Below, piece after piece: positions 50,701 to 62,356 of a DNA stretch of 64,000 nucleotides. Source of the stretch: Orthonyx spaldingii (lineage: Eukaryota > Chordata > Aves > Passeriformes > Orthonychidae); contig VZTJ01004192.1 of NCBI GenBank assembly GCA_013397795.1, positions 2,572,649 through 2,636,648 of the forward strand, read 5' to 3'. Each line of letters opens with the position of its first letter. The stretch's first letter is position 1. The position numbers and the translations under genes were made by a program. The notes under the pieces were generated by a model. The model was not told the DNA's origin, searched no databases, and saw only the letters and a program-made list of their open reading frames with translations.

Positions 50701-52584
50701 TATTCAAGCCCTCAAATGAGACAATGCTTACGTGGAAAAATCCCTGTAGCAAAAGTGGATCACACTCAACCCTAGTACACTTACCACCTTGCATAGAGCT
50801 GTGGAAGAAATTAGCTCAGTTTGTGGTTTCCTGGACACTATTAAATAGCTGATTGTTACTTTTTAATGAATATTGTGGTACAGAGAAGCTCAGGAAGTGA
50901 TTTCCCTAAAACCATTTAGCAGGTAAATTCTTTAAGAAGAACCTGCATTTTTTGAGTCCTAATACTGTATATAGAGTCATACTGTGTGTTTGAGAGGAAA
51001 TGCTACTAGAGGTTTAATTTCTCTGTTGTTGTTTCCAGGAGACAAAGAACATGGAAAGAAAAGAGTAGACAGGGAATAAAATGAATAGTAACTTCATAGT
51101 TTGTATGTGTCCAGGAAAACACAGAAATCAATGGTGAAAGTTAAAATCAGGATATCACTTCTTATTTATTACTGTTAATACTGTAGAAGTATTTTTAAAG
51201 CCCCATGTTATTAGTTGGTGGCTAGGAAAGACATACTGTTTCATCTTTGAGAAAAAGAGCTTGGTGTCTAAAGGTACCAAAAGCCTGAATAAGATAAGAG
51301 GGAGAAGTACTTGGCAATTAAATCAGAAGTGAGATGGAATACATTTGCAATGGAATGAATTAGTTGTTGCTAAGGGTTTTCTGAATGCTGGAAACAACTC
51401 TTTTACAAGCACAGTATTTTCTGAATGTCTTTGAAAATCTCTTTTGGAACTTGACAACTCATTTGGTACATGTCAGCTTCAAGGTTCAAAAAGCTTGGCA
51501 TATAAAATTCAGCTTGGAATGGAAAATCTAGAGCAGCTTTCCTGGCAGATGCTCCCAGCAGCATCACAGAAAACTTCCACACTATAGGTGATGGGGTTTT
51601 AACACAGTTGTCTTAGTGCTAGATTAATTTGTAGACACTGTTCCATAGCTACTTGGCATTAGGGCAAGTTAATAAAGAAAGAATCAAGTTCACATGAAGA
51701 GGTGTGTAAATCTTGACAAAAGCAGCTAAGTTAGAGCAGACTTAGCACGAACCTCCTTGTGCAATAACAATCTGGGCTGTTTTCTTGAAAAGAATATGGA
51801 GCTCTATTGATTTTTAGCAGATAACCTTTTTATTTTCCTTGTGGTGAAGTGAAAGCTGTTGGAAGAGACTGTATGTATGTTATTAAATCAGTGGTAATTT
51901 TCAGACAGAGATAAAAACGTTCGATTTGTCTGGTTATTCTCATGGAGTGTTCCAGCCATTAGTGGAAGCAGAAAGCAAAGATTATGCGCCTTGTTCTCAA
52001 TCCAGATTTCTCTGAGGCAGTTAGTTATTCTGTATATATAATATTCTTAAATGTTACAGAGAATGAAAATACCTGATGGTTGTTTAAATGGGAAATGTAT
52101 GGTTTTTCCTAACTTTTCCCACTAATATCCAGCGTTCTTTATATGCTGACAGACCATTTGTCTCAGTGCTACTATCTATAATACCATGTAATGTTATGAA
52201 AGGGAAACCCTTTTTTTTGTGTAGGACATAAGTTATTGAATTTAAGGTTTGACTTTTTGACTCTTTCTATGCTCCTGGAAAGAAAATACAAGATCTCTGC
52301 TGCTGCTCTCACTTGTAAATCGTGATTTATAATTCTTTTGGTCTGTCTGAGGACAATTTTTGTTGTCCTTGTACCGTAACAGGTCACACGGAGAACTCCT
52401 TGTCAGAGATTAGGACCCAGCTGTGCTGGCATGAAACAAGTATATAAGATTAAGATAGGGTACATCACCTAAAGAGTTTGCAGTGAGTGTATGTGTGTGT
52501 CTATATCCTCTGACTGGGATGACTGCAGACCACTCCTTTTGGTGGCTGCTGGCTGTGTACCTACCACACCTGGATTCTCATGGT
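44728..52584. other. Non-coding stretch, nothing recognised
   Basis: About 7.9 kb of AT-rich sequence, no CR1 or other family recognised, short A/T homopolymers only. The longest ORF (131 codons, minus strand, 50014-50409) has no supporting signal. The right end may include a little more diverged CR1 sequence from about 52480. Confidence 0.55.
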
Positions 52585-53215
52585 GAGAGGAGGGCCAAGC
52601 GTGTCTTGGGGGGCATCAGGCCCAGCATTGCCAGCCGGGCAAGGGAGGGGATTGTCCGGCTCTGCTCTGCACTGGAGCAGCCTCAGCTTGAGTTCTGGGG
52701 CAGTTTGGGTGCCACAATGTAAGGTATTACACTATTAGAGAGCATCCAAAGGAAAGATACGAGGGTGGTGAAGGTTCTTGAAGGGGTGAAGGTTCTTGAG
52801 GGGGTAAAGGTTCTTCTTCTTACAAGAAGCGGCTGAGGTGATTTCGTATGTTCAGCCTGGAGAAGGGGAGACCTCCCTGCAGGCTACAACTTCCCCATGA
52901 GGGGAAGAGAAGAGGCAGACTCTGATCTCTTCTCTGTGGTGAAAAGTTAGAGGAGCTAAGGGAACAGCCTGAAGCTGTGTCAGGGAAGGTTTAGTTTGGA
53001 TATCAGGAATAGTTTGGATATCTTCACCCAGAGGGTGGTTGGGTACTGGAACAGGCTTCCCAGGGAAGCAGTCACAGCACCAACCCTGACAGAGTTCATG
53101 AAGCGCTTGGACAATGCTCTCATTTGACATGGTGTGACTCTGTGTGTGCACAGCCAGGAACTGGACTTCAACAATCCTTCCACCTCAGGATGTTCTGTGT
53201 TTCTATGATTCTGTG
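52585..53215 (+). mobile_element. CR1 LINE, 3' portion, longest copy
   Basis: The longest CR1 fragment here. It starts in the last part of ORF2 (the reverse-transcriptase protein), recognisable by words such as gggggcatcaggcccagcat and the block before ctgctctgcactgg. It continues through gttcagcctggagaaggg, a block around gggaaggtttagtttggata, and ggtactggaacaggcttccc. It ends in the typical TTTCTATGATTCTGTG terminal repeat. Reading frames are broken by stops and indels, so it is inactive. An 18-base triplication interrupts it at 52767-52820. Antisense ORFs at 52852-53234 are artefacts. The left boundary is uncertain. Confidence 0.9.
52767..52820 (+). repeat. 18-base tandem triplication inside CR1
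   Basis: Three consecutive units, ggtgaaggttcttgaagg, ggtgaaggttcttgaggg and ggtaaaggttcttcttct. The first two differ at one position and the third is more diverged. The intact CR1 consensus has a single version of this region, so the expansion happened in or after this copy. Confidence 0.88.
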
Positions 53216-55543
53216 CAGCTATTTCATTATGCATTTATGTAATTTCCCATTGAAAAGTTTGTTAGTTGAAAAGGTATATGTGCTATATATTCATGCCACG
53301 CTACTATTAAAAGGTGATTTTTTGAACCTAGTGCCAAGGGAAACTCTTCTAAATTGGCCTACATGACAAAGGAGGCAAGATGCATTGCAGTCTTTTCAGG
53401 CTTTGAACTGAGGAGCCTGTAGGTATTTGAGCAATTTTTGATAAATAATTTGCAAAGTCTATTACAAATCTGCTGATAATATTTTTCAGGTTTTAAAGAA
53501 TGTTTAGCATCGCATACATTTGGGTGTAAAATTCTGCAGAATTCAGAAGAGAACTATTACATTCCTACAGAATTAAAAAACCACCCAATGAACTAAATAA
53601 TGTTTTTTGCAATACCAGTCAGAAAAAAATGTATAGAAAGAAATCCACTTGAGACAGTGACTAGGGAAATGTAGGTAACCGAATAGCTTAAAAAATGTAA
53701 ATAAGAACTTCCAGACACTTCCACTATTCACAAAATCTTTATCTAATTTGTGGTTCCTGAGTTCATGCCTCTAGGCACGCTCAAACTTGGTTAATTTTGA
53801 CATCTGGCTCCTTTTTTCAGCTCCTTTGGGATTCACAGGATAGTCATTCCCCTGACTTCTTCACCTGTGGAAGCAGATGTTAGAAGGATGCTAACAGTGT
53901 TCTTCCAAAAAGCAACTGAAAACACATTAAGGGGCAGTTTCAGGTTTTATCAACTCTTTCGCAATAAACCTCTTTCAACTTGACAGAAGTATTTCTACCA
54001 GTTTCTCAGTGATTTGATTCTTGTGGTATTTCTCCACTTGAACACTATTTTTCTGCTGGAAAAGAAGGACCTAACGGGCATGGCAGGAAATTTTGGAAGA
54101 GGTGAATCACAGACTTCTGCTTTATCCAGTAGGTCAGTGTCTTGAAAACTGGACTATATTTGGGAAGCCTCCATTTCAGTCTTTCTGGCATAGAGGACAT
54201 GAAGCCCTAGAACTAAGTAGAGCTACTGAATTAAGTATTCTGAGGATATTTCCATCAGTTTTGTTGGAGCTCCTCTGTTTAAATTGGTCAGAAAATCAGT
54301 GGAGCATTCAACACTTTCTGAAAAACTCCAGGTAGTTTTGTGGTTAAATCATGAGGAGGAGCAGAAACATGCAGGTCAGAAGTCCCTGAGGCAGATGAGG
54401 GATTTGAGTCCAGGACATCTAAACTTTCTCCCAGATTCTTATTGTCAGGCTGTGGAATAGAGAGGCTTAGCAGCTCATAGATTTCTTTTTCTGCTAATGT
54501 GTAAAAGTAGTTACCCTAATGTTTGTCTAATGCTTTTAAGTGCTCTCTACCTTAGCATGCTTTTCACTAAAGAAGCCATTGAAATGAGTGTTTTCCCAAT
54601 AGAAGGAGGTGATTTTTGCTGTTGATGTGATATGTGCAGCTTAGGATCACCATCTGCACTCCATTTCTACCTCACATAAATTACTGGTTGTTTAATTTAG
54701 CTTTTCTCTCGTGTCATTTATTTTCACATACGGAGGTAGCAGCTTTACCAGTAGATAATAGGAAGTTATTAACTTGTTTCACCTTACATTCCCACAAACA
54801 CATGCTGCTATTTCTTATAATAACCTTGGCTCCAGTAATGTGGCCCTTTGTGGGATCTTTTGAGTGTGCTGTGTAATTATATTGAATCTACTGAATGAAT
54901 ATAGACTGTCATTCCATTACCCTACTAATCTAATGTGGTGATAGAGGTGTTGTTTGTATGATACCTTTCCACTTGTCTCATCTGATAAAATTCTGTTTGA
55001 AATTAACTGTTTCCTTTTTCTGCAATACTGATGGATTCTGCTCCACAGTACAGCCAGTGAAGGAGTAAGGAAATGTCTGTGAAACTGCTAAAACTGAATT
55101 GGTAAAATTGAAGGAAATAATACTGATTTCCATGTTTTGAAGGAACATTGCCAGCAGCAGACTCAACAAAATTTAAAGTGTTTCTGGGAATTTTTTCAGT
55201 GGTTTTAATGGGAAAGTTTAAAATATTTTCCTTCTGAAATCTTTTAACCTGAAACAATTACAAATAATACTTGTCAACACTGCAAAAGAAAATGAATACA
55301 TTTATTTTCTTTTTAGTTATGTGTTTCTTACTATATTATTATCATTGCAGTTTTTCTTTGTAAATTCCTAAGTAAAATAAATAGAGCATAAATAATTTAA
55401 AAATGTAAGGGGGAGAGAGGCTAAGACTCTAAAACTAGGGAATATATTCACCATGGGCATTTAAATTGCTATCATTTAGTGCTGAGTTTGGCTCCTTTCA
55501 AGAATATTCTTGTAATTGGCAGATTATGGGACTCGCTGCAAGG
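53216..55543. other. Non-coding stretch, nothing recognised
   Basis: AT-rich DNA without supported genes or repeats; several 80-codon ORFs on both strands are within chance. Confidence 0.6.
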
Positions 55544-55571
55544 AGATGGCAGCAAATGCAATTTGCCATCT
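55544..55571. repeat. Imperfect palindrome in likely regulatory DNA
   Basis: Arms AGATGGCA (55544-55551) and TGCCATCT (55564-55571) are perfect inverted repeats around a 12-base loop. The loop itself overlaps a second inverted pair, GCAAAT/ATTTGC. The arms contain CATCTG/CAGATG-type E-box words and the centre resembles POU-factor half-sites. The surroundings (55490-55590) are of high complexity. A regulatory role is inference. Confidence 0.55.
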
Positions 55572-56309
55572 GTGGGCAAGTTTTTTTGTGGCAGCATACC
55601 TGTATCAAAAATGGTTGTTTATCATCATGCTGCTTTTTGAAGTAAATGTCCAAATTTTCTAGTACTGCAGACCAGCCTCTTCAAATGAAAATTAATGGAG
55701 TTTAGCTGATTAAGCCATGTGAGGTCTGACCCTGTTTTTCAAGATGTCCCCTATTGCTCATAAAATGACACATTGGTAATTTTTAAGAAGGACATGTTAG
55801 TGATTGTTAAAACCAAATGAGTTTCTGGAAGGTGGGAAGCTGAAAATGTAAGCTCTAGTACCATTAACAGATGGAGACCTCTAAGCAGATATTAACTTTC
55901 TGATAATTGCAGTGAATCACAAATAATACATGCCCCCACTCTGATTTCCAGTATTTGACTGTAGTGGTTACAAATTCTTTGGTGTGTGTTAGAAAAGGTC
56001 GTCATGTGGCTTTCCTCCCGCTGCAAAGAGTTAATTCATTTCATACCATGAAAAAACTCCTTGATCTGACCTCTCCTATGTTGTTCTTCAATAAAATGAA
56101 GATTGTTTCTGTTGGAGATGAAGGGGATAATTTTGTGGATCATTGTAATAGATTAATTAGTTTATGAACCTCAAGTTCTTTAGAGGATGCCACATATATT
56201 TATGATGTCCTTGAGTTTTACACCGGATCTGTAAATTAGGTGAAAGACGTGTAAAAATTCATACAGTCAGACAGCTCCCTCCTGGCTACGCACATAAAGT
56301 GGCTCAGGA
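55572..56309. other. Non-coding stretch, nothing recognised
   Basis: Intervening sequence between the two inverted repeats; a 70-codon + strand ORF (55955-56167) has no support. Confidence 0.55.
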
Positions 56310-56348
56310 GCATAAATTATTCCTGCTGAGGTCAATCATAATTTATGC
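56310..56348. repeat. Inverted repeat of an 11-base CDX/HOX-like word
   Basis: GCATAAATTAT (56310-56320) and its exact reverse complement ATAATTTATGC (56338-56348) are separated by 17 bases containing CAATCA. Each arm contains CATAAA/TTTATG, the core recognised by CDX and posterior HOX proteins, and a TAAT-type core. The spacing would put the two sites on roughly the same face of the helix about three turns apart. A regulatory role is inference. Confidence 0.6.
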
Positions 56349-57838
56349 AATTTGCTTCTGCATCTGCTATTCTGAGAAAGAAGACTATCAAGAACATCTG
56401 TATTTGAAGGAAGATTTCCCTCTTTGCATCAAATTTCATTCACTTTGGGAAATCTTTTAGTACAAATGATAATCTGAAGAGCTGCAATTTGAATTGGCAG
56501 GTCACGAGGGAAAAGTGCTTCAGATTGTATTTATGAAAAAGCTGAAAAAATTACCACAGCCTGGACAATTGAACCTCAGAGATTTGTAGAGATGTTGTCA
56601 TTGAGGATGCATTCAGTGCATTTCACTGTGTAAAAGTATGAAGTAAAAATATGTGGTAGTAAAAGATAATCACAAATTGCTCAAGTTAACCCTTGTTCTC
56701 CAGTGTCACATTAAAAGCATAAATACAAACCAGTAAAGAAATTCCAAATTACATTGCCTAGGGCAACTTAAGCACAGTCATACGTCATGACCGATTTCCC
56801 ACTGATGGCTGTGTGGAGGTGAAGGACTTGCTTATGACTTTGGAAGTCTTACATGAGCGTGAGGCCCTCCTCTATTTGCCTTTGATTGTGACTAAATGGG
56901 ATGCTGCTCTTTGAGTCAGAGAGCTGTTGACAGAGTAGTGATCTAATTATGTCATTCTGTAGCATTCCACTGTTTCTTGGGCTGTAATAGTCCACATTTA
57001 GTGAAGGACCGTACAGTTTGCAAACACCATCTTCCTGGGGGTTTTTGTTGAACTGAAAACTTACTTGATTTTACATGATTCAATGCAAAGTGTGATGACA
57101 AAATTGCTGGAGATTTTGCTGAGTACGTGATAATTGTGTTTCAAGGTATTGGGTGGAGACAATGGGAGAGTAAGAGAATCTGGCCTTGTCCTTTTGAAAG
57201 CCCTCAGGCTGCCTCATCATCACCCTGTGGGGTAACCAGCTGGTGAATTATCTGTCACTCTAGGATGCCCCAGTTGGGAAGTTCTGAATTGCTTGTTGTT
57301 TACAGTACTGTAAATCCATCCTGTCAGGTGTTTTTGTTTGCTGGTTTTAGATTTACTACCATTCCTGACAATATCAGGACATCTAAACACCTAGATAGGT
57401 GATAGGATATATCCTTATGTAGTTATAAAATTTTGATTTAAAGCAGCTAAAACTGGAAAAGAGTGATTTAAATTAACTAAAACACTGACAGTAAGTTGCC
57501 AGGGAAAGGAAACATGTACGAAAATCCTAGTTTTATATTCTTTTGTATGTTGAAGAATGAATTATAGCATAATTAATCTCATGGGAATTTAATTTTTTCG
57601 GTATATGTCACATGCGTATGAAAGCAGAATAATCCTTTAAAAAAATTATGTCAGACCAACTCCAATTTCTGTTGTATAGCATGTAGGGGAAACCTGGATG
57701 TCATGTCATCGAAGTTGTATTTTGGTGCCAAGAATTGATTCTGTCTTCATGGTGACAGTGGGCACATTTAAAACTTGGCTGTCTCTTTAGTTTTCACATT
57801 TTAGGTGTTCTTAGCTCCTTAAAGGAACTTTCTGTAAT
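56349..57838. other. Non-coding stretch, nothing recognised
   Basis: AT-rich, moderately complex sequence without supported genes or repeat families. Confidence 0.6.
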
Positions 57839-57885
57839 ATACCTGAAGTATACCTGAAGTATATTTCCTAGAGAATACCTGAAGT
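57839..57885 (+). repeat. Three copies of an 11-base unit
   Basis: atacctgaagt occurs twice head to tail (57839-57860) and once more after a 14-base spacer (57875-57885). Small local duplication; no function inferred. Confidence 0.85.
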
Positions 57886-59016
57886 AGTTTTACTACATAT
57901 GTCGATGACACCTTGCACTGATTAAAGGCTTTGATGGGGTAATAATTTCAGTAGCTTGTTGCCTGTAATTCTTTGCCTGATTGTCCTTACTTTATTTGGA
58001 TGAGTAATGCCTTGGTTTTCATATGTCTAAAATGAATGAAACTGGCAGATAAGAGCTGTATAATGCAGGTAGAAGTCAACAAAGTGAAATAAGAGAGTCA
58101 GACTATTTCTGTTAAATAATATTTCTAGTCTATGTATTTTGCATCTTTATGACAATGTTATCTGAAATTACACATTGCCTGCTACGTATAATAATAGCTC
58201 AAACTGTGAACTAATTTAAGCATTTTTCTTAATTTCTTAATGTCTCTGATATATATCATGAAGTAAAGGTTGACTGTGCAGCCATTATGAGGAAAAGAAT
58301 CTAATTTTTCTTTATGTCACTTCCAAACAAAGCATGTGTCTGTGAGCCAAGTGGTCGATTTAGGCAAGTATGGACAGGTTATTTACAAGACCTAATGCTT
58401 GTCTTATCTCCAGTCCTTTTTTTTTTTTTTCTTTGAAAGAAAAGAAAGAACAGGATGAAAAAATAATATATCAGTTTTCATTATTAAAGTTCACCTTTTT
58501 GAGACATAGTAATACTGGTGGTTTATATTAGAAATGGGCTTTGCAAGTTTGAATTCAACAAATGTGGTGTTTTTGTATTGTATTGTCATTTTAATATCTA
58601 GCTCTAAAAGCTTGTTTAATTTCATTCCAAAAAGGAAAAAAGCTAAACTTTAGCTTTTTTTCCCCCCCTTACTGATGTTCAGCTCATTTTTTCCGGTCTA
58701 GTCAGCTCTCATAGGCTGACTATGAGAATATATCATATATCTATGAAATGTATTTCATTCTGAAACTATGTTTTAACATGCTTCCTCTAGATTAGCAAAA
58801 ATGTTTGGAAACAAAATGAATAATAATTTTTGTGGTAGTCATTTTGCTGGGCAGATGTGCTATCTCAGGGTAAGGAAAGCTAGCAGCAGGAGACGGAAAT
58901 GTTGGAAAGGCATCAGGATGCCAATAATTTCATCTTTAATGAACAGCAATGAATGAGTCAGTCTATATTTTTAATTTTATATTTATAAACTGTTTCATAT
59001 TAATACCTATTAGAGT
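57886..59016. other. Non-coding stretch, nothing recognised
   Basis: AT-rich sequence; a poly-T run at 58417-58430 followed by a GAAAGAAAAGAAAG purine tract. Confidence 0.6.
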
Positions 59017-59421
59017 CTCCTCTGCAGACAGCCTGAGTGAGCTGGGATTGTTCAGCCTGGAGAAAAGCTCCAGGGAGACCTTACAGCAGTCTTTCAGTAC
59101 CTAATGGGGGCTTACAACACAGCCAGAGAGGGATTTCACAGGGGCATGTAGGGATTCAAGGGGGAATCGCTTTAACTGACACAGGGTAGGTTTAGGTTAG
59201 ATATCAAGAAGAAGTTCTTGATTGAGAGGGTGGCGAGGCACTGAACAGGTTTTCCAGAGAAGTTGTGAATTCCCCATCCCTGGAAGTGTTCAAGGCCAAG
59301 GTGGATGGGGCTTTGAGCAACCTGGTCCAGTGGAAGGTGTCCCTGCCTATGGCAGGGATTTGTAACTAAATGATGTTTAAGGTCCCTTCCAGCCCAAACC
59401 ATTCTCTGATATTCTGTGATA
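59017..59421 (+). mobile_element. CR1 LINE, truncated 3' end
   Basis: Matches the CR1 3' end in order: gctgggattgttcagcctgg, a block around ttaggttagatatcaagaag, gggtggcgaggcactgaaca, a block around gaattccccatccctggaag, gagcaacctggtccagtgga, and the end around aaggtcccttccagcccaaa followed by degenerate ATTCTGTGAT units. About 405 bases, 5'-truncated, no coding capacity. The minus-strand ORF at 59172-59483 is an artefact of this element. Confidence 0.95.
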
Positions 59422-60637
59422 ATACTTAAAACGAGACACTGTGCCATTAATCTCCTTTTATGAAAAGTCAGGCAGCCTGACATCAGCGCTGTGAAGTGCT
59501 AAACAACTCAAAGAAATTCTGAACTCCTTAAGCTGCAGTAGCAAGCAACTCGGTGATATAATTATAATTTCTGATGCTAGTACCATCTCTAATGAAGGAT
59601 GTTTTTGTGCTGAGATGTAAAAAATTTGCATTTAAAATTCTCCCCTGTTTTATTCTTAAAAGGCAGTTTATGTCTGAAGAAGTGTCATTTACTGCAGAAT
59701 GCCAAAACAAAAACATGCAAATGATACCAGAGTTTACCATTTTCATCGTGAATGTTGTTACTGCTTGTAGGATGAAGATTCTGCTCCTATTTGCACTCCT
59801 TGTTATGTATATTTGTCATGTTCAGCATGTTTGATCCTGGTTTTCTTCCAAATTTCATTTTCTTTTGCCATAAATAATAATCAGTTATAATGAAGCAAAC
59901 TGCCCTTTCTATTCTGTACTTTAATTGATTATAGCATATAATAGCATCTTTTACAATATATTACAGGAATTGGTCCAACTCATGTATACTGTGTTTCACT
60001 GTTTTAAGAGATGTTTTAAGGAATAAAAATCGTGTGTGCTACTAGCTTTAGGCTCTTTTTTTTTTTTTCTTGTGGGGGGAAAAAAGTAAAAAGTAGAAGT
60101 ATCCATTTGAATATTGCTGCCTGCAATAAGTGTTGCATTTTTCTTTCTACTTCAGAAAGAGAATTTAATTCAAAAATGTAAATTGTTGCTTCTTTTTTAT
60201 TACACTGCCTTAATTATAAATGTAAGTTTTGATTCTGTTTTAGAGGGTTTCAGCTCTTACTATTCGGTCTCTATCATATTGGTACATTTCCTATTTTGAA
60301 GTTCAACAAAAGTGGAATTCTAAGGACAAATGCATTTAATTATCTTTTATTGACAAGATTACTTACACACCAAATACTAAAACCAAGTAGATTTTACTTT
60401 GCAATTGCCTTTTACTGTTAAAATGCTCTAGTACTTGCAGAAATGTAACAAAAGGCAACAGAAAAATTTGAGGGGTTTTGGAAGATTGTTTCAGAGTAAC
60501 TGTGAGATGTGACAACTTCTGTTATTTTTAAACATTTTCAGTCATGCAGACCCACATTTTCACAATAAGAAAAAAACCCCTCTGTCTGTCTTTTTAACGA
60601 TTCATAGTCAATATTTTAATTTTTTTCTTTTTTTTTT
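59422..60637. other. Non-coding stretch, nothing recognised
   Basis: AT-rich DNA with poly-T near 60055-60070 and a T tract leading into the assembly gap. Overlapping ORFs at 59528-59834 have no support. Confidence 0.6.
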
Positions 60638-60710
60638 NNNNNNNNNNNNNNNNNNNNNNNNNNNNNNNNNNNNNNNNNNNNNNNNNNNNNNNNNNNNNNN
60701 NNNNNNNNNN
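60638..60710. other. Assembly gap (73 N)
   Basis: A run of N bounded on both sides by poly-T (60628-60637 and 60711-60722). The true length and content are unknown; a long homopolymer or a GC-rich or structured insert could have blocked assembly. Confidence 0.98.
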
Positions 60711-60722
60711 TTTTTTTTTTTT

Positions 60723-62339
60723 AACTAGGGAATGCCAAAATCCATATGGTGCTTTCCAGGCTGTTAATACTTCAAACTTGGAATGTGAAATGTGTTCTCT
60801 TTTAATTCACCCCAGGACAGATGGAGCAGAGTGATTCTAGCTTTGCAAAGCCATCATTTTTTATCATTTCTTTGAATGGCTGTTTCTTAGGTACTTTCCT
60901 AAAGCAATAATTTTCCTAATAGCAACTGAAAATTACTGTATAATTTTAGCATTACATTTTCTGACCTTTTTAGTTGATCACACAGGAATTGTAGTACAGT
61001 GTCTTCTGCACAGTAGATTATCACATTACTGCCTGTGGTATCGGTCTCTTCCAATACCATTCCTCTTAGGATTATTGCTATCCAAGTCTCATTTACCCAA
61101 TGGCTTGTCAGCTCTACAAGGGCCTCAGTTACTGTTGGAAGTGGTAGGGGGCTGAGATATTCCCCAGTACCTCTGAAGGCTTTCCTGAAGTGTTGGGTTC
61201 AAAAGCTGTGCCGTACATCCTGTAACTTCGGATCAGGTGAAACCTCTCTCATCCATCAACTAGGGCTGGGAGCGGAAAAATGGAGCTTTACCAGAGGTTT
61301 AGCAGAAGACTCTCTTGGCAGATGAAAGGAGAAGGAGTATAAATTGACTTCTAGTGAAAACTTGTGCTGCCAGGAGTGGACCTTGGGGGGATATAGGGCA
61401 CTCCATGGAGCTGATGGTGTCCCCACCCTTCCTACTGCACAGCAGAAGAGAGTGTTGGCTCTGGATATGAAGAGTCAAGTTTCAAGTCACTTTTGAATAA
61501 TGTGAGCTCTTGTCTTTCCTTTGTTGTGCCGCAAATGTTTGAGACACTTCTTATTATGCTGTTCAGTTTTACTAAACAATCTTTTGGCCCTCATCATATC
61601 GTAGTAATGGCACACAACTGAAGTGTGAAGGCACAGATCTGAACACTGAGATGGGGAAATAAATAGTGTCCATAACCTTTCAAGTGCTACACTCGTAACT
61701 TCTGCTGAACGTTTTATGACTGGTCCCACATGTGGGGGAGAAAAGAAGTAAATCAAAGTTTTTGAGCTAAAGAAAGTTAGTGATTGTTCAAAAACCAGCA
61801 AAAGATTGGTTTTTGTGGTTCTCAGTAGAGGATGATGGACATTGTAAGGCAAATTGACACTTTATACACAGAGATGTTAATAAGGCTGTAGCCTTTTATT
61901 GTGCCAATAAAATGATACACGGCCTTAAATTTCTAACTTAACTAATGAAGCATTTGGCTTTATCTTATCATTTGCATGAAGATTTTTTTAAAACAAAAGT
62001 GATCCATGCTTCAGCCGTTTGGTTTAATTCATATTGTTTGACTAAGACTGTGAAAAAAAATCACTTTAAATTAGATGGGCACTAAGCTTGCTTTTTAAGG
62101 GGTTTTTGTTGTTACACATGCATGAGCCTGAAATAGTGTTAGGCAATACAATTCAAATTTTTGTTGCTTCCTGATAAGCAGCTGAATAACTGGAACTGCT
62201 TCCGTAGTATTGATTCTCAAGTAACTTTCCAGTGCTGTTTTCTCACAAACTGCTGATACAACTCAGTCTATGCTTCTTGCTGTTTAATTTCTTTTCATTG
62301 TAGAAAGGCACATCTAAGAAACTAGCAGAGAGATCTGCC
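60723..62339. other. Non-coding stretch, nothing recognised
   Basis: Between 61040 and 61440 the sequence is more GC-balanced with a 96-codon + strand ORF (61035-61325). A 121-codon minus ORF lies at 61487-61852. Neither has splice or family support. Confidence 0.55.
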
Positions 62340-62356
62340 AAAAAAAAAAAAAAAAA
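62340..62356 (+). repeat. Poly-A run
   Basis: Seventeen A followed by GAAAAAAA. No retrocopy or target-site duplication is visible upstream, so I treat it as a simple homopolymer. Confidence 0.9.

Noticed and set aside
52852..53234. Minus-strand ORFs of 99 and 84 codons
   Set aside because: Antisense to the CR1 copy at 52585-53215; no independent support.
59172..59483. 103-codon minus-strand ORF
   Set aside because: Antisense to the CR1 copy at 59017-59421.
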